Below are positions 23,203 to 36,657 of a stretch of DNA of 64,000 nucleotides, one piece after another. The translations under genes were made by a program, and so were the position numbers. The notes beneath the pieces are model-generated. The model was not told the DNA's origin. It searched no databases and saw nothing but the letters and a program-made list of their open reading frames with translations. The DNA is from Callipepla californica brunnescens. Lineage: Eukaryota > Chordata > Aves > Galliformes > Odontophoridae. Position 1 is the stretch's first letter. The number at the start of each line of letters is the position of its first letter. The stretch lies in NCBI GenBank assembly GCA_023055505.1, contig JALIRH010000013.1, forward strand, positions 8,370,001 through 8,434,000. The letters are read 5' to 3'.

Positions 23203-23358
23203 TGTAGAATCTTGGAATGGCATTGGTTGGAAGGGACCTTAAAGGTCACGTATTTCCAGCCCCTTGCCTCGGTAGGGACAGCTTCCATATCTGTGCGTCT
23301 TTCTGTTAAGCAGGCTGAATTGTGGAAGAAATCCATGGATTGAAATAAATGGAGAAGG
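23203..23358 (-). repeat. CR1-type LINE 3' fragment (minus), copy 2
   Basis: This is the copy 2 counterpart of the fragment at about 4890-5045, in the same position relative to gene A. Confidence 0.7.
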
Positions 23359-23953
23359 GTGATGGCCATCTCCTGTGGTCCTGATCATCAAAGCCATAAG
23401 GTCAGGACTCCAAACCAGCCTCTCTTTTTCACGTGCATGCCACTGGCTTTGAAACAGAGCTGGTGGTTCTGAAATTGCATCTCAGAACAACCTCCCTGGA
23501 GAAGACTCTTGGGTCTTTTCCTTCTAGGGATTGACAGCCTGATTCTTTGTCTCTGCCTGCAAGGTGGAAGCTTTTCTCTTTCTACTGACAGCTTCTTTAG
23601 AGTCCTCTTGTCATCTATGGTTTCAAAGAATAGCAATCCTCACTGATTCCCATGTTGTGTTTATCAGAGCATTACGTTTCCTTCATTTTCTTTAAAGCAC
23701 AGAGCCTCCTTGCTGCTATAGGTGTAAAAGGGAGAGTTCTTTAGACCCTGCTCACTCCCATTGGCATCCTCCTGGCACTGGGATTCCCTGGCACCCGGGA
23801 TTCCCCGCACAACGCAGTGCCTGAGGCTGCCCCTCTCCGCTGGCAGGAAGGAGCCTGGTCTCCCCCACCCACAGCAAACCCAACGGGTGCAGAGGGGCTG
23901 AGCCCGAGCTGCTGACTTCCTCCCAGGCTGGGAGAGCACGGCAGCCTCAGGAG

Positions 23954-26560
23954 ATGCAGCGCTGCCGGGACCTTGGCTCCGTCGTGCTGCTGCTGCTGCT
24001 GCTGGGTGAGTCGAGGCCGGGATTGCTGCCGGGCAAGGTGTGAAGCCAAGGGCCGGCGATGGGCAAGGGGAGGTGGGATGCAGGGTGCTACGAGCACCCG
24101 GAGCTGAGGTTGGGGCTGAACGGCTGCTGTGCTGCCTCCTGCTGCTCTGCAGGGCAAAGCCTGGCTCTTCTCATCGAAATCCCGCAGGATGTGGTCAGCG
24201 GCACCGTGGGGCAGTCCGTGCTCCTGCCGGTCTCCTACAGAGTCAACAGCTCCCTTCGCTTCCCAGTGTCAATTCGGTGGAATTTTGGGAACAGCCAACA
24301 AGTGATCATCACCACCTGCTCAGTGCAGAACTGCTCCCTGGATGCTTGGGGAGCTCCCAGTAAATGCTCCGCACTATATTTCCCTTATGCCAAATACCGG
24401 GACCGCGTTGAGGTCTTCCCTGAGAACGCATCCCTGCTGCTGTGGGACCTACGGCTCAGTGACAGCGGGCTGTACAGCGTCACCTTCACACAGCAAAACC
24501 AAAGCAGGAGGATTACCCTGGCCGTGCACAAGGAGCCTGTTTCCTCCGAGCATCTTGACGAAGGTAAGTGCCCGTGTGCACAGACAGTTGTGCTGCTTGA
24601 TTATAGAAGTAAGCCCACCCTATTCTGCTCTGCCTGCTAAATGAGAAGGACGAGAGCTTCTTGTGCATGCTTCTTGTGCACGTCTTGTGTTTATGTGAAA
24701 AGAATGGCTTCATGTGGGAGAGACGGGCTCAGAAACTGATGCCCTGGCTCTTAGTCCTGTGCCAGAGCAGATCCATTATTTGCTGAGCTTAATGGGATGT
24801 TTAGAGATAAATCATTAGCCACAGAGGCTGTGAAACTTACACCAAATATTCTTCTACCACTTTGGTGCTACCCTACCTTAAAAAGCAGGGGAAACGATCT
24901 CTGCTGCGGTATCTGCCAGCCCTGCATTCCCTTAGGAAGTACTCACAGCACGTGTTGTCTTCCCAGAACCAGACAACAAGCATCAAGACAACATCCATTA
25001 CTACATAATTGGAGTTTGCTCTCTTGTCGGCCTCTTGCTGCTGTTCCTGGTCCTCTGCATACGGCGATGGGGTAGGTGGATCTGCTCCTGCATTTCTCCC
25101 TTTAAGGGAGTGTTTCTGGGGGATAAAGGCAGCAGAGGGCTCTTCTGACCAAAAATATTCCTTCCCCAAGAGTTCCCCCTTGATGTGCCCCTTCTGCCAT
25201 TCCTGAAAGGTTCCGAGTTTGTGAAGCAACTTAACAAAGCAGAAGCAGAGTACGGGGAGGTTTTGGTTTTCTGCAGAACCTAGATGGTTTAGTGCTGAGA
25301 CCAGAACTGAGAAATGGCATCACATCTAGTCAATCCATCACAAACTGATGGATTCAGAAATGCACCCTCTGAGTGTTGACATGATTATTCTGTTGTAGAC
25401 ACTTTAGAACTCCAGCTGGGGAGAATATCCTGGGTGGTGTCCACTTGAAAATGAACCTGTAAGATGCAGGTCTCTGCAGCTTCCATCAGCACCTTCACCC
25501 CTCAGGATGCCTTTGTCAGGAAGCAACTGCATTTGTTTCCAAGTGGGAAAAGTAACTTGTACTTGAGTAAAATAGCCACAGAGATCTCTGTCTTGACAAC
25601 AAAATCCACATCAGCCCCTGGTGAATGTGCCAGCAGTGCACCTTGGGTTCCCCAGGGCTCAGGGAGAGGAGGGCACAGCGCATCAGTGTGTTTGTTGAGT
25701 ACTAAAATTCTCCTTTTCTCAAATGCAGTGTGGCAGAAGAAGATGGGAACCACTACACAGCAGCAGGTACAGGCAGTTCTTCTGAAGGCTCCTTGGGTAA
25801 ATGCTTGCTGCTGGCTTGAGTAGGATGCACTGAGCTGCAGGAATCATTTGCTGAATATAAAATTAGGAAGGTGGTTCAGTGCTGTAAGAGTAAGTTGCAA
25901 AGTGCCTGCCCTTCCCCCAGATGCACAGTTCCCCTTTGTCCCCCACCCAGAGCCCAGAGGAGCTGCTTTTAGGGACTTGAGAAGCCTGAGGACAGCTTTG
26001 ACCAACAGCAGCATTGAGGAAAAATGGTTACATGCAGAGAAATATGGAGACAGCCTCTCTTGTCTGATTGCCAGCCTTGTGAATTCATGTTCAGAATGTC
26101 TTCAGGGGTCCACATGGGCCATTTAGGGACTCATCTCGTGCAGAGTTCCACCCGTGAGAAATAAAGCCCAGAGGAAGAGGCAAAAAAACCTCAGTAGGAG
26201 ACAGGAGAGCAGGACAGCCCCATCTGCTCTGCAGGCTGTGACTCCTGAAGGACCTGGCTTTGTCTGAGAGGTCCTTGGGTAAAATACTCCTTGCTGCCTG
26301 CAGTCAGCAGCTCTGGATCCCTTCTGATTCCAGCACCTTTGGTTTTCTCTCTGCTTCTCCAGGCCTCAGACACAGAGGATATTTACAACACCATGGCAGG
26401 GGACGTGGTATCAATTTATGCCAGAATTGGAGAAGACATGGAAGAGACAAAGCCAAGAGCACTGCCAGATACTCTCTATGCATCCGTCACATTCCCTCAT
26501 CTGCCTTCTGCTTTGGCTCCAAACCTTGCAGGAGATAGAGCTGCGGCAGAGCCAAGGTGA
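23954..26560 (+). CDS. A2: SLAM-family-like receptor, single V domain, ITIM-like plus ITSM tail
   Basis: Exons: 23954-24005, 24153-24563, 24967-25071, 25729-25766 and 26363-26560 (804 nt, 267 aa). All are intact with the same phases as A1. The leader has one extra CTG (Leu) codon and a Gly-to-Asp change. The V exon differs from A1 at five residues (K to N, R to Q, F to S, S to W, H to Y) against one silent change. The TM and juxtamembrane exons are protein-identical to A1. In the tail the first switch motif reads S-I-Y-A-R-I (Ser219, Tyr221), which fits the ITIM consensus better than ITSM. The second, T-L-Y-A-S-V (Tyr241), is unchanged, as is Y-N-T-M (Tyr210). The role is probably similar to A1, with possibly altered adaptor preference. 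Confidence 0.85.
26411..26488 (+). other. A2 tail: ITIM-like (Ser) and ITSM codon blocks
   Basis: Codon TCA at 26411-26413 gives Ser in S-I-Y-A-R-I, where A1 has ACA (Thr). The downstream block T-L-Y-A-S-V (26471-26488) keeps the ITSM consensus, with a silent change in its Ser codon. Confidence 0.85.
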
Positions 26561-26958
26561 TGCTGTTGTCACTCTGTCCCTTGAGACCAGACTCTTGGTG
26601 AGCCCACTCCTGCCCCATGGAGCAACTGGAAATGCATTAGTTTGCCTCAAACCACAGTTTCTCTTGAATTTGAGGAATGAGCTGTTTGTTGTTTCATCTT
26701 GAGAGCGCTTCCTGAGAGCACAAAGATGCTAAACGCAAGAGAAAGATGCCTAAAGCAAAGGCAAAACAACAGCTCACCCATGGGAAGCTCAATTTCATAG
26801 ACACACCTTTAACTTGAGGTATAGTGGAGATTGTTGAATGGATTTCAGTCTCATGTCCCAATTGCCCTGTCACATTAAAAGCATGTATGAAGATCTTTGG
26901 ACCTGGTGCCCTTGTTTTTATGAGCATGCCAAGTAATACTTGAGCAGACCTTTCCTGC

Positions 26959-26964
26959 AATAAA
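26959..26964 (+). terminator. Polyadenylation signal AATAAA for A2
   Basis: Same position relative to the stop codon as in A1. Confidence 0.6.
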
Positions 26965-29079
26965 TTTTGCTCAAACTTGGGGTCCCATGGCAATAGCATT
27001 TTAGGGTATCTGCAAAATGCAATGAGAGAATAGATCAATTTTGTTCTTCTTTGGGTTCTCTGGGTTGCCTGATCTTTCTGCCCTTCGTCAGCATTGAAAT
27101 GCATTGTTGTTTATTGTCAACTTGAAGGAGTGGCTGCTGTGTCGTGGCTGGGGTGAGTTAGAAGCTGGTGATGGGAAGAGGAAGAAAGCAGCATGATCTG
27201 AGCGAGCCCATTCCAAAACAGAGGGCAATTACAGCAGATTCTTGAATAGTCCATACTGCAGTTTTTACTTTCACTTAATCATGCTCATAGAAAAATGCTT
27301 CACTTTTTGGCATCTAACTTGCTTTGGAGCTAAAATTCTCTTTCTGCTATCCTCAGTCTTGGGCACGGGACTTCTTCTTTCTACCTGATAGGTGCCACGT
27401 AAAGAGAGCTGCAGGATTTGGGTGATACAGTGCCTGATTCTGGGAGAGTTGGGAAGTATTTGGTCCACACATCTCCACAGAGGCCGGTGTCTGTTGGTGA
27501 GTGGCAAGATGCAACATCGACACCAGATCTCTGCAGTTTTGTGCTTGCCAAGTCCTGCCCTCCATGCTGGGTCATACACAGATGGGATAGCTGTGCTTGT
27601 GGCACGGTGTGGTTGAAACTCCATGCTTCTTTGGTAGACTGCAAGAGGAGCCCAGGGGATGGGAAATATTGAATTTATCAAGCAGATGGGGCTGAAAAAC
27701 CAGGCCAAGACATTCAAAACCAAACTGAACATGGTCCTGGTGACCATCTCTAAGAGACCCTATGTGAGCAAGCTGCTGGACTAGAAAAAGTGCCCGCAGG
27801 CCTTCGCTGCTCTGCCATCCTACCCACCCAGAGTGAAAAAGTGTCACAGGGCTTCACCAGAACTGATCTGGTGGAGAAGTCACATTACTGTTTGTTTGTT
27901 TTTTATCTGTCTTTTAACACTATGTGGAAAACCCTTCAGCCAAGCACCTCCTGGTGAAGATCAGGGTGCTCCAAACTGCCTGCAACAGGAATGCTGAGAT
28001 CAACCAAGGAATGCAATTTTCTTCTTCATCCGGACACTTTCTAGCAGATATCAATGATTTGTCCCTTTGTGACGAGGTGTGTTACAGCAGTGTGGGGCTG
28101 GAAAGTGATGCCTGAGGTTGTGCCTTTGGACAGGCTGTGACACTGGGTACACATCTGCTGCTGGTCAGCTGCTGTTATCTCTCTCCAACTGCAAGAAGGT
28201 GCCCTGACCCAAAGCAGTGTATGAACAACTCCTCCTCGCAGCTAGCATTTACAGGTTTGTGCTGCTGTGTTTGCTATTTGATCTCTCCCAGCCCTTTAAA
28301 AGGTGCAGGGTGCAAAACAAGTGCCAGAAGAGCTTTTAAAGTACGTATGAAAGGAGTTTACCTCATTTTTCATGTCGTTTATTTAAGATTAAGGGTAGAA
28401 CATGACTTTACAATTTTCTTCCAAGGAGTTGTGGAAGGAGTAACATGGTAGAGTATCCTGATTGGTAAGCATGTCTCCTTGGAGAGGTGGGTATGGATGC
28501 TGGGAACGTGGTGGGAGCATCCCCTCCAAGGAGGGGAAGGAGCTGCTGCTCCCGGTGACAAAGTGAATTTTTCTGCTGCAGCTTAACACCATCACCTTCA
28601 CACTTCTTTTAATTGCTTTCAGTTTTGCAGCTGTCCTGAGCACCCTGGGTGCAGCACTGCTTTGCTATGATTGAATATGAGTGTATGGTGACATGACCCT
28701 GCGCTGAGGAACCAAGGAGATAGGAATAGAGAGCATGCACTTTGCTGGGCACAGGGAAATAGAGAAGTTTTATTAAAAATGAAAATGCACCGCTGGCAAC
28801 AAAACAGTGTGAAGAGATCCAAACTGGAACAGCCTCTGCTTTAGCAAAAGGAAAAAAAAAAAAAGAAGAAGAAAAATAGAAGGAAGAATAAGAGGGAAAT
28901 CACTGTCTGTGACAAATCATAACATGAGAAGCATTAAAAATCAGAGATGGATCTGCAAGGTATGCACGGGTTTCACACGTGGCCAAAATTGCTGAGATAA
29001 CCATACCAAAAGCACCAGAGAAAGCTAAGATCCTCTGCAGTGGTGTCAGAAATACTAAATTTAGGGGTGGATCTACTCC

Positions 29080-29257
29080 AGATACTAAATGTGGGTGGTG
29101 AGGCACTGGAGCAGGTTGCCTAGAGAAGTGGAGGTGGTGAAAGGCAGGTTGGACAGAGCTTGGAGCAAACTGATGTAGTGAGCGATGTGCCATGGTAAGA
29201 GATTGGACCAGAGGATCTTCCAGCCCAAACCACCCAGTGCTTCTATGATTCTGTGTA
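29080..29257 (+). repeat. CR1-type LINE 3' fragment (plus), copy 2
   Basis: Counterpart of the insertion at about 12060-12237, ending in 'cttctatgattctgtg'. Confidence 0.85.
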
Positions 29258-29959
29258 GCAAAATGAGGAATAACAGGGAGAAGTATGGGCATATTAATTT
29301 GAAAAGAGATAGGGGCAGAGAAAGGAAGGGTTGAGAAATTGGAAAGAGGACAGCAAAATACAGACACCAAACATGGGTCGCAAAAGGCTTGATGTCATCA
29401 GGTGGTTCAGATGAGTTTCCCTGGCTCAGATGGAGTGTGGATAGGGGTGACAGAGCACCCAGACTTCACCATGTTGGTGGTGCTTCCTTTGGGCTTCATA
29501 ACATACTCCCATCACTTCCTAGGGCTGTGCAGCCTGGTCCCAGCTTCCATCTCACTCTGGTTTTGATGGCCCAAAGGAGTCAGATGGAGCTGGCCATGCT
29601 CAGTAGGGCAAGAAATCTTTCTCTGGAGCTCTGGCACCAAGCTCCAACCTCCCCAAGCTTCTCATCTCTCTGACCATTCAACCTGGTCCCCAGGTGCTCC
29701 TTCAGTGCATGCTTCCTTAAAATGAAATTCCTCTTGCAGAGAGCTTGTGACACATGGGTGATCTCATTCTGGATCTGCTTTGGTGGAGGACAGCACCACT
29801 GGAAGTGAAACAAAGCCCCTGACACTGCCAGAAACTGCCTCAGGGAACTGGGATGCTCTCTGGGGGAAGATGCATGAAAGTGATGGAGAAGGATCTTCTG
29901 ACCTCACCCGGAATTTATATTACTTTCAGAATAGAAATAGGAACCCCTCCTCGGATTGG

Positions 29960-30328
29960 AGTCGGGTGGGTTCTTCTCCCTGGGCCGTCGCGGCCACCAA
30001 GCGCTGCATTTCTTGCAGGGCCACTTCTGGGGCACGGCCTGGCTCCTTGGGACGAGACGCCGTGTGGGTACGGGATCGGGATGAGCATCGCAGCGCTGGG
30101 GCGGGAGTGGCTGCTGCCGGCAGAAACCTCCCAGGAAGGAGGAGAAGCGGCAGCAGGGGCAGAGAGGAGCAACCAACGGGGAGACGTGAGCCTGGAGCCA
30201 GCCCAGCCTCGGCGCTGCCCTGCGGAGCACAGCATCAGCCATCCAGCCTCGCAAGCAACACCCTGACTCGAAATTAGGAATTAGTATTTTTTTTAGTACA
30301 GCAATTTTGAGTCTCTTCCCCTCGACGG
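29960..30328 (+). promoter_or_regulatory. CpG-rich region before the B2 leader exon
   Basis: Nearly identical to the CpG-rich stretch before B1 and ending at the B2 start codon. Both gene copies therefore keep the same putative promoter and are likely to share expression. Confidence 0.45.
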
Positions 30329-33300
30329 ATGCTGCTGCACCACCCCGTGGAGCTGCTGGGGATGCTCCTGGCAGGTAAATGGGGGTCTGATGCCACCCAG
30401 TGGGCTCGAGTCTGAATCCTCACCTGGGGCACACCAGCACAGGATTAAGCAGTTGTGTAATTATGCATGGGGATCGCTGGTCTATACGGGTCAGGCTTTT
30501 TTAAATGGGGCTAGATGCTCGTCCTCCAAGGGAAGAGCATTTCTGTTCTGCTATCCTAAGGCAGAGGAGCTAGAAGCAGCTCAGGAGCATGCCACTGAGG
30601 CTAAGAGTTTTCTGCAGGTAAGTCTGTACCGAGATCAATCTACATGACAACACAACGTTTATATCACCGCGGTGAGATTACTACATATGCACTGGTGGTT
30701 TTGAAGAACAAATGTACAAAGGTTTTCAGGCTGAGCATCTAAAATGGGAAAAAAAGCCTGTTAAGGTATATGCAGTAGCTCAGGTGTCATAGAGTTAGTG
30801 AGTGCTGAGTGTGTATAGAATGAGCTTGGGATGTTGCAGTTGTAAAAAGGTGCTCATAATGAAGTATTTTCTCTTATTTCACGTTGATGATACTGTGTGA
30901 AGAGTGTTCTTCTAGAACAAGGGGACTTTCTGTTATAAACTCACTTATTCTCCTTGCATGCAGTTCTCAGGTGATAAAGGCACAAGAATAAAACCTGATG
31001 GCTGTTTCTATCGGTTGCCAGCATGAGAATTGGAAAAACCATCAGCTGGGCTCGTTTTGTTTGCCTCGTTATGGCTGATTTCTATCCTGCCCTGCAAATT
31101 TCCCAGGGGAAATAGCAAGTTTGCTCAGAAAGGATGATTTTCAGGAGGGTTTGCAGTGTGAATGCACAGCAACAGCTTTCATCAAGGGCAGGAACTGAGC
31201 TGTGGTGGAGGGAGAGGAGGAAGCGCAGCCTGCAGTGCCCGCTGTGTCTCTGCCTGCTCCTCCCCACCTCAGGCCATCTCCTCAGGGTCAGCCTGGCTGT
31301 CCTGCTGAGGGAAGGAGGACCTCAAACAGAAATCCTGGTGTTTCCATCAGTAGAGGCACAGGTGTGTTTGTAGTGCGAGGAGAGCCACTGGCAATTCACT
31401 GGGTTTGTGCCTGGCTAATAAAGACCTTTTCTTACGTGACTGTTAATGTTTCTAGGTAAACAAACACCATTCCTCTCATTTCCTCTGCCTAAGGTGCCTC
31501 CTCCCTCTAAACTATTTACTCTCATCTTCATTTGTTTGTAAGGACTGCTTTACAAGCCAGGATTTTAGCTGTTATGTCTGCTTGGCTTTCTCTGAATACT
31601 CTTTATTCCGTTTGGTCTGGGAGCTGTGACCCCTTGAAGTCCTCAGAGCCTCATGGAAAAAAAAAAAAAACGCAGATTGCCATGCATTTCAGGGAAGCAG
31701 CTCTATCTCACTCAAATGAGAGCTTTCAGCTCCAAACTAGATCAGGAACTGGGAATGAGATGATTGGGAAGTGCCTTCTGGGCACAGGCTGCTAGGGAAG
31801 GGCACCCTTACACATAAGACTTGAGTAGAAATGGCCTCAGCCCTGCAGACAGGTTTCTCAGAGCATCCAATACAGGCTCCCGATGGGATGTCACAACGCC
31901 TGTGTGCCTTGGCTCAGTGAGTACCACGGTCCCTCCTGAGGGTTGCTCCATCTCCCTGGCTTGTCTTCTCTCCATCTTCTGCCACGCAGGGCTGCTGGTG
32001 CCTTTGAAACAGGCTGCAGAAGTGGAGACAGTCCTGCAGAGAAGAGTGGCCGTCGTGGGTTCCTCAGTGCTGCTTGTGGGGCCACTTAACATCACACGCA
32101 TCCACTCTGTGCAATGGGAGCACCTCAACGGCACCGCTTTCCACACCATCCTGCAGTATGAGAGGCACAACCTGACCGTCCATGTGCCTTACATTGCACG
32201 AGTCCAGCTGCATGCATCCAATGGATCTCTCCTCCTGGAGAACCTCCAGGAAAGTGACAGAGGCATCTACAGAGTGACTGTCAACCGGGAAGAAAGGGAG
32301 AGCTTGATGATCTCACTGGATGTCCTCAGTAAGTGGTGGCCATGAGAGAGAGGAGTGAGATAATGGATGCAGGCAGTATTTTTGAATCATCAGTCAAGCG
32401 AAGGGGCTTGGGGGAAGGGATCTGAGTTAAGTCTAACAGGCCAGACATGGGGAACTTGGACCAGCCATGGATAGAGATCTTCCTAGAGAACTCTGGGAGA
32501 CCACTAGATCTGGTGATGCTTCTTCAGCATCTGGATGTGAGAAAAGGCCTGGCCCCATACCAGAAGGTCCCTTCCAGCCCTTTTCTGCTCTCTGAGAAGC
32601 AATGGAGAGGTTGGCAGTGCTGTGGCCAGTGTTACCCATGCCACGTCATTTCCAAGGGGAAGCTGATAGCACTGATGGAGTGAAGCCCAACAGGGTGGCC
32701 TTTAAGGAGAAGTCACCAAAGTCCTCACCCACACACCAAGCTGCGTGAGGCTGTTTGCTATTTACAGGCACAAACTGCTGTTGCAGAGATAAAAGCATGC
32801 TTTAAATAACACACAAGTCCCTTCTTGATGTTGCTCTTGCCAACTCCCTTAATTTGATCTGGTTGTTTTCAATCTAATAATGCTGCTGCCATGATGTTAC
32901 TGCAGCTTCTCTGCTGCAGAGAAATTTGCTTTCCTTTTTCTTTTTTTCTTTTTTTTTTTTCCCCTTATATATTAAATGCCCTGTATTAACCCGAATATGA
33001 TTTAAAAACCAATGACTCAACTAGAGAAACAAAATAAATACCAGAAAGCCCAGCAACCTTGTGCAGTGCAAGACTTTCCAGCAGAAGCCACCTGTGATTT
33101 CATCCATGCAGATTCAAGGATGCTTTAATGCTACCACCCTAATCCCCACTGTGGATGGTCCTGCTTAGGTCTGAGAGAAGTGCTGGTGTTTCTGTTTCCT
33201 TTCCAGAGCCCGTGTCTCACCCTCAGCTCTGGAGCAGTGGCCTGGTGGCCAAGGCCAGTGGTGAGGTACTGTGTGAGGTGGCGGAGGGCAGGGCAGACAC

Positions 33301-36175
33301 GTTCACCTGGAAGAAGGATGGGCAGATGCTTCCCCCAGACAGAAGTTATCGCCTCTCTGGAAGCATCAGTGTTTTGTACCTGAGGATGGCAAAGAAGTCG
33401 GACTGTGGCTCCTATTCCTGCAATGCCAGCAATGGGATAAGCTGGCAGGAGACCTCCCTGAACATCACTGTTGCAGGTGATCACTAAATCAGTGGCAAAA
33501 AATGAGCTTCCCGTGTGCTGCTCAGAGAGGCATGGAGAGATGCTGCTCCCCAGAACCCCACACTCTTCCTTTGCTCCAACCGTCCGCAGTATCCTTGCTT
33601 AATTCACTCCATTCTTCTTCCATTCCCAAGGTCTTGCCATCCAGGATGCTCATGTGCTGTGAGCCAGAGCTCGCTGTTGTTAGGATGATGGGCAGCAATC
33701 TGCAGTCTTCCTTCCCACCTCTAGCCGGCGCCAAGCCACAGATCCTGGTGGGTGGGATGGGCAGAAGAAGGCGTCCTTTCCTTCTTACAGAATGTCCCTA
33801 AGCCTGGGACAACACCACAACCCTTGGCCAAGGCAGTGTTGGGCAGGACATGGTCAGAGGGTGGAACCTCATGGCTTGCCAGTGCCCTCCATGCTCATCC
33901 TGCTGTGACCTCACTCTGCTTCACAGACTGGTTTTGTTGTTTTTGTTTTCCAGGGCTCTCCCCTTCCTTGCAGGATGTGCTGAGGATTTCGGTGGTCGCT
34001 GTGGTCTTCGCTGCTGTCTCAGGATGGGGCATAATTTTTCCTGTCTGCCAGTCTGAAAAGCTAAGAATAAGTGAGTCTGTACTGGGGACAGCTGAATACC
34101 CAATTTCCTCCTCCAATGGTGCTGAGTGAGGAGTCATGCTGTGGGAAGAGATAGTAACCCACTCATGCTCCCTTCCTGATGACTAAACATCTTCCCTTCT
34201 CATCTGGAAGGTCTTTTAAAGAGTTCACTCTCCTTGGTTGTTATTTTTTGTTTATTTTAGTGGCAAAATCTGATTTTGTTCTGTTTTCAGGTTAGGTTAA
34301 TCCCTGGCATATCCTTACATAATTTTTCTTTGACTGTTGAGATGACTGAGAGACACTTCAGTAGAAAATGAGGCATCTCGGAGCATTTTCATTCTAAGAC
34401 TCAATTTTTATTTAAGTGTTTTATATACACTATGCAATGGTTGCTACCCCTTCTTTAAAGTGGGTCAACTCTACTGTACCCTGGACAGGGACACCCCACT
34501 GCTGCATCCCAAAAGGAGGGCTGGGGACTGCTGTGGGACAGCCTGGGGGGACATAAATGTCACCCCACTCTGCTCTGGGTGTCTAGGGGGAGAGCTGTGG
34601 AGGTGGCTCAGTGCCTACACCTGCGGGCTGGTGTGCATCTCCTCCATCCTGACTGGCACCGCTGGGCTCCTCTGGATGCGAGAAGAAGGTACAGGGCACT
34701 TTTGGGGGTGTTGCAGTGCAGATCTCAATCGTTTCCCTCATAAAGTGTACAACATGCAAGAGTAATCACTGGGGTGGGGACCTTATGGCAGACGAACATC
34801 CATGCGTGGCTGGAGAGAAGGGTGCTCCATAGACTGAATGAACCCACCAGGGACAACATATGGTTCCTCCGTGTGTGATCTCAGCTTGCTGTGGCTGATC
34901 GTATGGATGAGACACTCACTTATACTGCTAATATACACAAAACTTTTTTTTCCCGCAAAGACTTTTCCCAGTGGGTAACTGCAGAAGGGCACCAAGGAAT
35001 GGAGCTGCACCCTGTGGGGGTGGGGAGTGACTGGGAAGGCCAGGAGGGTGAGAAAGGACATGATGGAGATTCATAAAATCCTGAAAGTGGTAGGCAAATG
35101 GAAGAAGTGGTGCTCAGCTCTGTGCTGTTCTCTTCCAGGCCCATCCATTGCTGTCATACTGCCAGAGATTTTCCTTTTGTATGTGATTGTGATCACCTTC
35201 CTAGTGGCCTCTACTGTGGCATTCCAGCCTACAAAGCTCACCCAGCTCAAAAGCACAGCAGGTGAGCTGTTCATGAATGGCAAGAATGGAGATAAAACCA
35301 AATGATCAGGGAGCTTTGTTTTGCCACAGCTCTCATTGCTCATGTGGCAGTTCTGGGGGCAAGTGTTAACATTTCTTTCTTGTCCTTTCTGTGGACAGCA
35401 CAGCGCACGCTGGGCTATGCTGCTCCAGGAGGGGTGCTCTTGGTGGTGTTGACGAGCAGCATGCACATGAAGAACATCCACCAGCGCCATGGTGAGAAAG
35501 CTGTCTGCCATTAGCTCTTCTGATCAACCATTTGGTTGGGACTGCTCCAAAAAATCCATCAAATCGTTTTTCTTTCTTTTTTTTTTTTTTTCCCCCTCAG
35601 AGAAAATTTGTTTGTTTGTTTTCCTAAGTGTACTTAAGCATGTTTTCATAGTGGTGAACTGCTTTTCTCTTGTCTTTTCCTTCTGAGTTGTCTTCTGCTT
35701 TTTCCTTGCCTGATCACAGAAGAAGGCTGCACGGCGTTCGTGAATGTCACCACCCTTGTGGTCAGCACAGCAGCGGTGCTGGCCCTGCCGCTCCTCGCCA
35801 TCTTCCTCTGCTGTAAGTGCTCCTCCTCATTTCCCTGAGCCTGCATGGCATCAAGCTCCAATGTGAGTTGTTCAAAAGTTGTTTTTTCTGCTTATGAGAA
35901 GTCCTCCTAATCATTCTGGTGATGATTTCCCTTCCCTATCCCAGCTGCCATCCCCTGAGATCAGCACCCCGTGCCATACCTCTCAGGTGCTTTCAATGAT
36001 GTCTGGGTCACATCTACACATCTATATCCTACTTCTACAACAGTAAATGTGTTTTTTCACAGATCACACAACACAGGGGTGGCTGCAGGAACGTGATTCT
36101 GGTTGTGCACACAAGGAAAGGTACAGCCTTCTTTGCCTTTTCCCAAGGAAACACAAACATATCGTCTTGAAGTGA
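30329..36175 (+). CDS. B2: SLAM-like V+C2 five-pass membrane protein, copy of B1
   Basis: Exons: 30329-30374, 31990-32328, 33207-33476, 33954-34070, 34587-34688, 35139-35261, 35399-35491, 35720-35812 and probable last exon 36063-36175 (431 aa). All splice sites and phases match B1 and there is no frameshift or stop. V-exon differences from B1 are R to G, H to Q, T to A and D to N. The C2 exon is protein-identical. Exon 4 has P to S (S-P-S-L-Q) just before helix 1. Exon 8 has D to N, which creates an N-V-T sequon in the loop predicted to be extracellular before helix 5. The gene should be functional and nearly equivalent to B1. The 3' end is uncertain in the same way as for B1. Confidence 0.8.
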
Positions 36176-36478
36176 AAAGAGAGGGATATGGAAACCAACA
36201 CGTGCCTTGTTCCAAGGTTTAGACCCCAAGAAAGGCACAGACCAGTTCTCACTTCACAGTTCCTGATTTCACCCTGGTCTGGGATGCTCTGGAGAGGTCC
36301 ATGTCCAGGGCAAATCCAATGCACAGCCTCAGTCAGCTTCTTTGTGCCCCAGACAAAACTATCCTGAGCTGAAGAAAGGAGCATCACAGCTGTGCATGGG
36401 GTCTTGTTGGTGTGTGGGGCTTCAGGTGTGGGGTAGGGCTGCGCTTGTGGCTCCTCTGATTGTCAGCACATGGGGGGA

Positions 36479-36657
36479 AACTTGAGGGTTATTTGGTCCA
36501 ACACATCTGTTAACACATCAGGCTGCTCAAAGCCCCATCCAACCTAAATTATACACATCAAATGACGGAGCACTCACAGCTTCTCGGAGCAGCCTGCTCT
36601 GTGACACAGCACCCTCACTGTGAGATCTTCCTTTCCTCCAGCTCCTTTGAGATGTCC
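36479..36657 (-). repeat. CR1-type LINE fragment (minus), copy 2
   Basis: Counterpart of the fragment at about 19462-19640. Confidence 0.65.
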
